Shown piece after piece: positions 9,584 through 16,597 of a DNA stretch of 64,000 nt. The notes under the pieces are model-generated. The model made no database searches, had not been told where the DNA came from, and saw only the letters and a program-made list of their open reading frames with translations. The position numbers and the translations under genes are program-made. This DNA is from Neisseria polysaccharea ATCC 43768 (GTDB lineage: Bacteria > Pseudomonadota > Gammaproteobacteria > Burkholderiales > Neisseriaceae). Within the stretch, counting starts at the first letter, position 1, and every line of letters begins with the position of its first letter. Location: positions 32,103 to 96,102 of the forward strand of contig ADBE01000068.1 of the NCBI GenBank assembly GCA_000176735.1, written 5' to 3'.

Positions 9584-11175
9584 ATGAAATTTATTAATGA
9601 ACTAAGTTTTGGTTTTCCTGATGCTGAAAATTACAAGCGAAAAGAAAATAAGGGTCTATTTAATAAAATATTTATTAAAGATGATTATTTACAAAAAATT
9701 TTAAATCCTTCAACTTCTTTTCTTATTGGGGAAAAAGGTACTGGAAAAACAGCCTATGCCGTTTTTTTATCAAATAACCACTACAAAGATCATTTTTCCA
9801 GCTTAAAATACATACGAGAAACAGAATACAATAAATTCTTAATTTTAAAAAAAGAAAACATTTAAACTTATCAAATTATGCTAGCATATGGAAAGTAATT
9901 TTATATTTATTAATCTCTGGCGAAATTCTAGAAAAGGAACAAACTTTATTATCTAATATTCTACAATATAGAAAGTTTTCTGCCTTAAAAGAAGCAATAA
10001 CTGACTACAATAATGGAGCATTTAATCCAGAAATAATACAAGGATTAGAATTTGTTGAGGAGGATAAAATCTCTTCTGAATTAATATTTAAACATTTAAA
10101 AGCAAAAGGTGAACTTAAAGAAGTTCAAAAATTCACAAGTACCACATTTCAGAATAATCTAAGATTTATACAGAAAAGTTTTGAAGACTCCTTAAAACAA
10201 ATTAAGCTATTCAATAATCATATATTATTTATTGATGGTATTGATATTCGCCCAGCAGATATTCCATATGAGGATTATTTACAATGTATTAAAGGATTAG
10301 CTAATGCAGTATGGGAGATAAATAATGACTTTTTTCCAAATATAAAAGGGACAAAAGGACATATGCGTATAGTTTTATTATTAAGACCAGATATTTTTGC
10401 TTCACTAGGATTGCAAAATCAAAATAATAAAATTCGTTCTAATTCAGTACTTTTAAATTGGCAAACTGACTATATTTCTCATAGAGATTCTTCTTTGTTT
10501 AAGTTATTAGATCACATGTTAAGTATCCAACAGAACACTTCAATTTCTTTTGGAGAATCTTGGGATTATTATTTTCCATGGAATGCACCAAGTACTAGTG
10601 ATTACCCATATCCAACAACATCGTTTATTAGTTTTTTAAGATGGTCATATCACAGACCCCGTGATATTCTAACTTTCTTAGATATATTAAAAGAAAATAA
10701 TAAATTAACACAGAAAGAATTTTTCTCTATTAAAGATTTTGAAGATCCTAGCACAATAAGAGAATATTCTATTTATTTATTAGGCGAAATAAAAGATCAA
10801 TTATCTTTCTATTTTAGCGATAAAGATTATGAAATATTCTTAAAATTTTTTGAATATTTAAATGGAAATAATAGGTTTGACTATAAGGATTTTCAGATTG
10901 CATTTAAAAAATATGAGCAATATGTTGAAACCATTACTCCCAACAAACCCTCTTTTATGGAAGCAGAAAATGTTTTTTTACAATTTTTATTTGAACTTAA
11001 TGTAATATGCTATAAAGAGTATATAGAAAATAGCAATAAACCTCATATTCATTTTTGTTTTAAAGACAGGAATTATGCAAATATATCTCCTAAAATCAAA
11101 ACTAACTGTAATTATGAAATTTTTTATGGCTTAGCCAAGGCGTTAAACATAGGAGCTAAATTTGAATCCCCATAA
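9584..11175 (+). pseudogene. Large P-loop ATPase (possibly Sll1717 family), single frameshift at A7
   Basis: The first frame (9584-9865) carries Walker A GEKGTGKT at residues 49-56, then stops. If one A is added to the seven-A run at 9847-9853, one frame runs through to 11175 and gives about 530 residues. It contains a Walker B-like segment (ILFIDGIDIRP, near 10225-10257), MRIVLLLRPDIF that looks like a sensor strand, and a helical tail with RPRDILTFLDIL. This layout suits P-loop ATPases of the Sll1717/FunZ type, some of them near defence genes, but I infer the family. GC content is far below that of uvrB. The run could be a phase-variable tract, real decay, or a sequencing error. Confidence 0.65.
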
Positions 11176-11205
11176 GCAAGCGTAACCTGCGTAGAGCAAG
11201 CAAGC

Positions 11206-11273
11206 GTAGGTTGAGTCAAGACCCAACAAAACTGTTAAATTTCACAAAATGTTGGGTTTGCAACCCAACCTAC
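11206..11273. repeat. Imperfect inverted repeat (REP-like, GTAGGTTG...CAACCTAC)
   Basis: GTAGGTTG at 11206 pairs with CCAACCTAC ending at 11273, with nested CCAAC and GTTGG. A related half (GTTGGTTCAAGATCCAACAAAA) recurs near 11808-11830. It lies just after the ATPase gene and may end its transcript. Confidence 0.5.
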
Positions 11274-11300
11274 ATTTTGCTCAAGTAGCACATAATAAAA

Positions 11301-11339
11301 AGGTCGTCTGAAAACTGTGAATCCGTTTTCAGATGACCT
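11301..11339. repeat. Foreign-dialect uptake sequence pair (AGGTCGTCTGAA)
   Basis: AGGTCGTCTGAA at 11301-11312 faces TTCAGATGACCT at 11328-11339. The first is the uptake-sequence dialect described for N. mucosa-type species rather than ATGCCGTCTGAA, which is used elsewhere in the window. The second differs from it by one base. Together they can form a terminator hairpin. This suggests that the surrounding island came from another Neisseria lineage. Confidence 0.6.
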
Positions 11340-11398
11340 TTGTTTCATTCCAAACAACAAATATAGTAAATTAAAATCAAAATAGCAAGCCGTAGCCT

Positions 11399-11782
11399 GA
11401 GACCTTTGCAAAATTCCCCAAAATCCCCTAAATTCTCACCAAGACATTTAGGGGATTTCTCATGAGCACCTTCTTCCGGCAAACCGCACAAGCCATGATT
11501 GCCAAACACATCGACCGCTTCCCACTATTGAAGTTGGACCAGGTGATTGATTGGCAGCCGATCGAACAATACCTGAATCGTCAAAAAAACCGTTACCTTC
11601 GAGACCACCGCAGCCGTCTCGCCTATCCCCTGTTGTCCATGTTCAAAGCCGTCCTGCTCGGACAATGGCACAGCCTCTCCGATCCCGAACTCGAACACAG
11701 CCTCATCACCCGCATCGATTTCAACCTGTTTTGCCGTTTTGACGAACTGAGACCTTTGTTTCATTCCAAGCAACGAATATAA
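11399..11782 (+). mobile_element. IS5-family (IS1106-like) remnant with truncated transposase
   Basis: GAGACCTTTGCAAAATTCC at 11399 is a terminal inverted repeat of IS1106/IS5-type neisserial elements. The ORF 11462-11782 begins MSTFFRQTAQAMIAKHIDRF and continues with LKLDQVIDWQPIEQYLNRQK and LAYPLLSMFKAVLLGQWHSL, the N-terminal part of the transposase. After about 97 residues it breaks off at RFDEL; the catalytic DDE region and right end are absent. The sequence ACCTTTGTTTCATTCCAA at 11754 also occurs at 11336, before the left end, so the break may reflect recombination at that repeat. It is not mobile by itself. Confidence 0.8.
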
Positions 11783-11854
11783 TCGCTCAAAGACTGGTTT
11801 CTTCCTGTTGGTTCAAGATCCAACAAAATCCATTTTAAAAAGAACCTTCCCATC

Positions 11855-12403
11855 ATGACCTATCTGCAAGCCTTGCAACAACTTCAATACTGGCTGACAA
11901 ACAACCAAGTATCTCACGCAAACCATCTGAATTTTAATATACATCCCCTTTCAACCGATGAATTGCAGGCGATACGTGAATATACGCAAAACAGGTTGCC
12001 TGAAAGCTATTATTTATTTTTACAGCAATGCGGCACGGGGGATTTTTTCTATTCGTGGTACACCAGCGTGATAGATCAAACGGCATCGCAAACGCCCAAA
12101 ATAGAAATCTACAACCTCGCCCAACTGAAAGAACAAAATCGCTATTACCAACAACTATTGCGCGAAGAACTTGACGACCTACCGCCTGACGAACACCCCG
12201 ATATAGGCGAAATCTTTATCATTGGCGCGCATCACAGCATGGGGGATTGGTTCGGCTTCGACCTATCTCGTACTGAACCCAATTTCGACATTTTTATCCA
12301 CGATGCCGCTAATCCCGCCACCTATGCCGAAGAAGCCGAATGGCGGCGTTTTGAAGACTGGATCATTCGTTGCGTGGAAAGCGAGGGAGAAGATACGCTT
12401 TAA
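11855..12403 (+). CDS. SMI1/KNR4 (SUKH) family protein, probable immunity protein
   Basis: 182 residues, soluble, acidic. The SUKH signature is seen in LSTDELQAIREYTQNRLPES, YYLFLQQCGTGDFF, then IEIYNLAQLKEQN, EIFIIGAHHSMGDWFGFDLS and a C-terminal FEDWIIRCVES. SUKH proteins are the most common immunity proteins of bacterial polymorphic toxins and often occur as orphans in arrays. No toxin is adjacent: an IS remnant lies upstream and REP-like repeats downstream. The gene is less AT-rich than the ATPase before it, so the island is mosaic. The family is fairly certain, the immunity role inferred. Confidence 0.75.
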   Translation: MTYLQALQQLQYWLTNNQVSHANHLNFNIHPLSTDELQAIREYTQNRLPESYYLFLQQCGTGDFFYSWYTSVIDQTASQTPKIEIYNLAQLKEQNRYYQQLLREELDDLPPDEHPDIGEIFIIGAHHSMGDWFGFDLSRTEPNFDIFIHDAANPATYAEEAEWRRFEDWIIRCVESEGEDTL

Positions 12404-12419
12404 ATAAGCCGTAGCAAGC

Positions 12420-12443
12420 GTAGGTCGGATACTTGTATCCGAC
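12420..12443. repeat. REP-like palindrome GTAGGTCGGATA...TATCCGAC
   Basis: GTCGGATA and TATCCGAC form an 8-bp stem around a short loop. The same core recurs in inverted order at 12495 and 13390. It lies 16 bases after the SUKH gene stop. Confidence 0.6.
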
Positions 12444-12494
12444 AAAATCTTTAATACTTCCGTAATTGCAATCCATTGCAGCAATGCCCAAAAT

Positions 12495-12559
12495 GTCAGA
12501 TTCGAGAGTCCGACCTACGGAAAATTAAAGATTTTATACGGGCTACGGCTTACTTGTTG
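12495..12559. repeat. REP-like repeat, copy 1
   Basis: Core GTCAGATTCGAGAGTCCGAC followed by CTACGGAAAATTAAAGATTT and TATACGGGCTACGGCTTACT. It is nearly identical to 13390-13450. The two copies flank the unknown gene and the RAYT remnant, which is the arrangement expected of a REP element with its transposase. Confidence 0.75.
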
Positions 12560-12632
12560 AATTTAGATTTCATACGAGCTATGGCTTGCTTCTTAATCGT
12601 CTCTGAAGAAATTTTGAGCCTACCTACGTAAT

Positions 12633-13097
12633 TTATTTATTATCTAATATTTTTATAGGTATTAATGGATTATTTTCCTCCCATGGAACTTCATAATCTG
12701 AAAAAATAGATTCTAGCGCTAGAATGAACGAATGATTAAGCTCAAATGGCAAATCTTCGCATTCGAATAGTTCGGGAATATAAAATTTAACTAAATCCAA
12801 ACCTTTTTTTGTTAATGTAATTTCCCCAGAATACCATAATTCATTATTTTCCATACCAAAAGGATTTTGTTTTGCAAATTCTTGGCAAAACATGAATATC
12901 TCTTGTATTTTATCAAATGTAAAAGGCCATAAAATAGCCAATTCACATACTAATAGTCGATATATAAATTCAACTGCAAATTGCCATTGCCATGTTTGCG
13001 GTTCGCGCTCTAGTGGTGCAAAAGATATCGGAGTAAGATCATCAAAGGCCAAATATTCAAATCCGCATTGTATTTCTTCTGCTGTTTCTTTATTCAT
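12633..13097 (-). CDS. Unknown acidic protein, possible orphan immunity protein
   Basis: 154 residues, not recognised. It is acidic and rich in Trp and Phe, with no signal peptide. The segment FIYRLLVCELAILWPF is hydrophobic but followed by a soluble-looking helical stretch (FDKIQEIFMFCQEFAKQN). The C-terminal half has ELFECEDLPFELNHSFILAL. Small acidic proteins of this size are typical of toxin-immunity families, and the SUKH neighbour supports that idea, but no family motif was identified. AT-rich. It is flanked by REP-like repeats and transcribed opposite to its neighbours. Confidence 0.6.
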   Translation of the reverse strand: MNKETAEEIQCGFEYLAFDDLTPISFAPLEREPQTWQWQFAVEFIYRLLVCELAILWPFTFDKIQEIFMFCQEFAKQNPFGMENNELWYSGEITLTKKGLDLVKFYIPELFECEDLPFELNHSFILALESIFSDYEVPWEENNPLIPIKILDNK

Positions 13098-13134
13098 AGT
13101 AAAACCTCTTTAGCTGGGAATTTAAATTTTAAAC

Positions 13135-13383
13135 TTGTGGGCTTTCCTTTTTTACCAATATTTAATCGGCGGCAATCTCAGGCTTTGGCAAAACGCTTTG
13201 GGGAACATACTATCCGCGATGAGGTCGATTTTGCCTGCCATTTTGTTCAATCCGGTCAAACATGGCTATGTAGGACAAATTTCCGATTGGCGGTTTTCTA
13301 CGTTTTACCGTTATGTCAAACAGGGTATTTATCCGCATAATTGGGGTGGTGGCAATGCGGACTTTTCTATTGAATACGATTAA
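13135..13383 (+). pseudogene. REP-associated tyrosine transposase (RAYT/TnpA_REP) remnant
   Basis: One frame ends with FNPVKHGYVGQISDWRFSTF and YRYVKQGIYPHNWG, the C-terminal signature of RAYT (Y1) transposases. The overlapping frame just before it reads ALAKRFGEHTIRDEVDFACH, the conserved segment that should precede NPVKHG. The two are out of frame because a short stretch (normally HFDYIHFNPVKHG) is missing. Nothing of the N-terminal HUH motif remains. REP-like repeats lie on both sides (12495-12559 and 13390-13450), so this is a dead REPtron. Confidence 0.75.
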
Positions 13384-13389
13384 AGTAAT

Positions 13390-13450
13390 GTCGGATTCGA
13401 GAATCCGACCTACGGGAAACTAAAGATTTTATACGGGCTACGGCTTGTTG
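13390..13450. repeat. REP-like repeat, copy 2
   Basis: GTCGGATTCGAGAATCCGAC is a near-perfect palindrome (GTCGGATTC/GAATCCGAC), followed by CTACGGGAAACTAAAGATTT and TATACGGGCTACGGCTTGTT. It matches 12495-12559 over about 60 bases with a few changes and begins 7 bases after the RAYT remnant. Confidence 0.75.
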
Positions 13451-13472
13451 AGTTATCAAAGGAGCGAAAATA

Positions 13473-14006
13473 ATGAATCAGAACAGGGATCTTCGTTTTG
13501 CAAAGCAGTTTGGAGATTTTGCTGAGTCTTTAGTAATGTATGTTTTAGGTCTAAATAATTGGTCAGTTGCGCTAATTGATCATGTTGGTGCTGATGTTTT
13601 GGCGATAAGCAGAGAAAAACCATGTAAGAGGATAGTTATATCGGTAAAAGGAAGAAATTTCCCAGAGACAGAAAGCAAATCATTTGATTTTGATAGGAAT
13701 AATATAAATAAATTAAAAGACACAGCCGAGCTTTTAGATATGGCTCCCGCAGTTTCTTTTGTATTTGTTGATACTTCAGAAAAATTAAGGAAAATCAGAT
13801 TGATAATGACTGAGTTATCAGAGTTGGAACGTCTGGCTGAAGATAAGGCTATTGATTTTATAAACTATAATAGTAAGCAAGGTATTCAAATAAAATTTAC
13901 TCAAACTAAAAGAGTAAATCATTTGTGTGCAATAAAAGAAACTCCTAGTATTTTTTATACGGAACTAACATTTAATGTTGAGGGCGTGTTTTCTCAAAAG
14001 ACATAA
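13473..14006 (+). CDS. PD-(D/E)XK nuclease-like protein, unknown role
   Basis: 177 residues, AT-rich. The N-terminal half has the layout of a restriction-endonuclease-like fold: GDFAESLVMYVLG with Glu18, GADVLAISR with Asp41, and RIVISVKGR with Lys59, i.e. E-(x)n-D-(x)n-x-V-K. The residue two before the lysine is Ser rather than Glu or Gln, so activity is uncertain. The C-terminal part, with FVFVDTSEKLRKIRLIMTEL, does not suggest a DNA-binding domain. It starts after a REP-like repeat with GGAGCG upstream of the ATG and ends before the trmB terminator. A role in phage or plasmid defence is possible but is inference. Confidence 0.6.
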   Translation: MNQNRDLRFAKQFGDFAESLVMYVLGLNNWSVALIDHVGADVLAISREKPCKRIVISVKGRNFPETESKSFDFDRNNINKLKDTAELLDMAPAVSFVFVDTSEKLRKIRLIMTELSELERLAEDKAIDFINYNSKQGIQIKFTQTKRVNHLCAIKETPSIFYTELTFNVEGVFSQKT

Positions 14007-14186
14007 TCTATACTCCAATAAACTTTGAGTAGAGCAGTGCCATATACTTTACCTACGAGCGGGACAAATTTAAAACCGATATACATAAAACCTACAAGGA
14101 TGCGTGCGGTATACACGCGTTTTTTCGTTCAAACCATTGTTTTAAAACTTGTATCGAAATATCACTCGCTGCTTTATCTTGAAAAA

Positions 14187-14221
14187 ATGCCGTCTGTAAG
14201 CAAACGTGCTTCAGACGGCAT
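14187..14221. terminator. Terminator of an imperfect uptake-sequence pair before trmB
   Basis: ATGCCGTCTGTAAG faces TTCAGACGGCAT with an 11-base loop and is followed by TTTTC on the plus strand and preceded by AAAAAA. It serves converging trmB (minus) and the island (plus). It marks the right border of the AT-rich island. Confidence 0.65.
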
Positions 14222-14238
14222 TTTCAAACGGCGGTTTG

Positions 14239-14955
14239 TTATCTGATCCGTTTGAATACCAAGTCCCAAACGCCGTGTCCAAGGCGTTTGCCGCGCGCTT
14301 CGAATTTGGTTTCGGGGCGGTAGTCCGGGGTGGGGGCGTAGTCTGCCGCTGTATTTTGCAGGCTATCGAAGCTGCTGAGGACTTCAAGCATCTGCTGCGC
14401 ATATTCTTCCCAGTCTGTCGCCAGGTGAATATAGCCGCCGGTTTTGAGTTTGGGCAGCAGTTTGGCGATGAAGGGGGCTTGTATCAGACGGCGTTTGTGG
14501 TGGCGTTTTTTGTGCCACGGGTCGGGGAAGAAAATGTGGATGCCGTCGAGCGAGCCGTCTTGCAGCATATTTTCGACAACTTCTACGGCATCGTGCCGCA
14601 TCACGCGGATATTTTCCAAATGGTTTTCGTCTATGAGTTTGAGCAGGTTGCCTACGCCGGGACCGTGTACGTCGATGGCGAGAAAGTCAGTTTCGGGCAG
14701 CCTGCGGGCGATTTCTGCGGTTGCCGTCCCCATGCCGAAGCCTATTTCGAGGATTTTGGGACGGCTGCTTCCAAAACGGGCATCGAGATCGGCTGGTGTT
14801 GCTTGGTAGTCAATGCCGAAGCTGTCCCATAAGGTATCGATGGCGCGTTGCTGCGCGGCGGTCATGTGGCTTTGGCGGAGGACGAAACTGCGGATGCTGC
14901 GGGGATGTTCGGCTTGCCAGTTGTTTTGTGTTTGGTTTTCGGCGGTGTCTGTCAT
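14239..14955 (-). CDS. trmB: tRNA (guanine-N7-)-methyltransferase
   Basis: 238 residues with TrmB motifs: RSFVLRQSHMTAAQQRAID, the SAM-binding ILEIGFGMGTATAEIAR, then NIRVMRHDAVEVVENML, IFFPDPWHKKRHHKRRLI and the C-terminal FEARGKRLGHGVWDLVF. It methylates G46 in the variable loop of tRNAs. An intact single-copy gene with normal neisserial composition, in contrast to the island immediately on its 3' side. Confidence 0.97.
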   Translation of the reverse strand: MTDTAENQTQNNWQAEHPRSIRSFVLRQSHMTAAQQRAIDTLWDSFGIDYQATPADLDARFGSSRPKILEIGFGMGTATAEIARRLPETDFLAIDVHGPGVGNLLKLIDENHLENIRVMRHDAVEVVENMLQDGSLDGIHIFFPDPWHKKRHHKRRLIQAPFIAKLLPKLKTGGYIHLATDWEEYAQQMLEVLSSFDSLQNTAADYAPTPDYRPETKFEARGKRLGHGVWDLVFKRIR

Positions 14956-15076
14956 AATGCTTTTGTGTGGTTGTGCAATCAGGATGCCGTCTGAATGTGA
15001 AATGTCTGTTCGGACGGCGGGAAGGGAAAGGGGCGATTATACCTGTTTCGTTTTTGCGGGGTAAATGTACCGGTGT

Positions 15077-16477
15077 TCAGACGGCATTTTGCCACTGTTG
15101 CAACAGTTCTTGCAGAAAGCTTTTTTGTTCGTGTCCGCTGTTTATGGCTTCTTGCAGGTAGCGGCAGGCTTTTTCGTTGTCCGGCTCGACGCCGTGTCCG
15201 TTGTAATGGATGCAGGCGAGATTATAGAGTGCCATGCTGTCTTTTTGTGCGGCGGCTTTTTCAAACCATTTGCGTGCTTTGCCGTAGTCGGCGGTCATAC
15301 CCTGTCCGAAGTAATACATGCTGCCCAGATTGGTTTGGGCTTTGCTGTGTCCGAGTTCTGCGGCTTCTGTGTAGAGTTTGAGCGCGGCTGCGTATTCGGG
15401 TGTGCATTGTAATCCGTAATGCAGGGCTTGGGCTTTTTGATAAAGCCGTTCTGCCCTTTGCCGCCTGATGGCGGAATCTTTGATGCTGCCATATTGCTCG
15501 GGATGGTTTAACGCGCTGTCGGATATGAGTTTCTGATACGCGGCAAGGCTGCCTGCTTCGGCTGCCTGCCGGTAATAATGCCGGGCTTTTTCCGTATCGG
15601 GGGCTATACCCAAACCGTAGCGGCAGATGTCGCCCAGTATCCGCAAGCCTTCGGGATGGCGTTCGGCGACGGCTGCTTCGGCATGATGCAGGGCAAGTTC
15701 GTGGTTTCTTTCCAAATATTTGCCTTGCAGGTAGATGTCGGCCAGTGCGGTATGGGCATCGGGGTCGTTTTCCTGTGCCGCCTGTCGGAAGCGGTAAACG
15801 GCCTCATCGGGGGCGGTAGGCAGGATGAGTTCGGCAAGCGGAGTGCAGGCGGGAATGTATCCTTGTTGCGCGGCGGCACGCAAATGATTGACGGCCTGTG
15901 CCGTGTCGGCTTTCGTCCCTTGCCCGAAACGATATTGCAGCCCGAGCTGCCAGTGTGCCGCCGCCAAGCCTTGTGCCGCCGCTTTGCGGTAGAGCAGGTG
16001 CGCCGTTTCAAAATCCGGCGGTGTGCCGTACCGGCAGTATTGGGCGAGCAGGTATTGTCCGTGGGGGTTGTTGTTTTTTGCGGTCGTTTTTGCCCATTTC
16101 AGGGCTTCTTCAAAATGCCGGGACGCATACAGCAGGTACATCAGGCGGACTTGTGCTTCAGGCAGTCCTTCCTCTGCCAACGGTCTGTAAAGCGATTTCA
16201 GGGTTTCAGGGGGTGCGCCTTCCAATTCTTGGATATATGCCAGATTGTAACGCGCATAGGGATGCCCCTGTTCGGCGGCGATGCGGAGCATTTCCATACC
16301 TTGTTCGCGGTCTTGGTGCGGGCTGTTTGTATCAAGCAGGTGTTTTGCCAACTCGAATGCGGCGGCGGGATGGCCTGCCGAGGCCGCTTCTGTCAGCAGG
16401 CGGCGGACTTCGCTAAAGTCAAATTGTTCTTGAGACAGGCGTTCTAAGGCTTGATGATAGAGTAAGTCGGGATTGTT
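15077..16477 (-). CDS. Sel1-repeat (TPR-like) protein
   Basis: 466 residues from MNNPDLLYHQALERL. Built almost entirely of Sel1-like repeats of about 36 residues, e.g. AAEQGHPYARYNLAYIQELE, AAAQGLAAAHWQLGLQYRFG, ELGHSKAQTNLGSMYYFGQG and QKDSMALYNLACIHYNGHGV. No signal peptide was seen, so it is likely cytoplasmic; Sel1 proteins are scaffolds in regulatory or stress complexes. An upstream in-frame ATG at 16510 lacks a better ribosome site. The stop codon is supplied by an uptake sequence (GCC GTC TGA). Specific partner unknown. Confidence 0.85.
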   Translation of the reverse strand, partial: NNPDLLYHQALERLSQEQFDFSEVRRLLTEAASAGHPAAAFELAKHLLDTNSPHQDREQGMEMLRIAAEQGHPYARYNLAYIQELEGAPPETLKSLYRPLAEEGLPEAQVRLMYLLYASRHFEEALKWAKTTAKNNNPHGQYLLAQYCRYGTPPDFETAHLLYRKAAAQGLAAAHWQLGLQYRFGQGTKADTAQAVNHLRAAAQQGYIPACTPLAELILPTAPDEAVYRFRQAAQENDPDAHTALADIYLQGKYLERNHELALHHAEAAVAERHPEGLRILGDICRYGLGIAPDTEKARHYYRQAAEAGSLAAYQKLISDSALNHPEQYGSIKDSAIRRQRAERLYQKAQALHYGLQCTPEYAAALKLYTEAAELGHSKAQTNLGSMYYFGQGMTADYGKARKWFEKAAAQKDSMALYNLACIHYNGHGVEPDNEKACRYLQEAINSGHEQKSFLQELLQQWQNAV

Positions 16478-16597
16478 CATATCAGATCGTTTTCCGTTTT
16501 GTCGAATCATTGTTATTTGTTATGAAGTTAGGTTTATATCGGCACGCCGACCTACTGTATCATATTTTTACAGACGGATTTTGTCTTTGACAGCATG

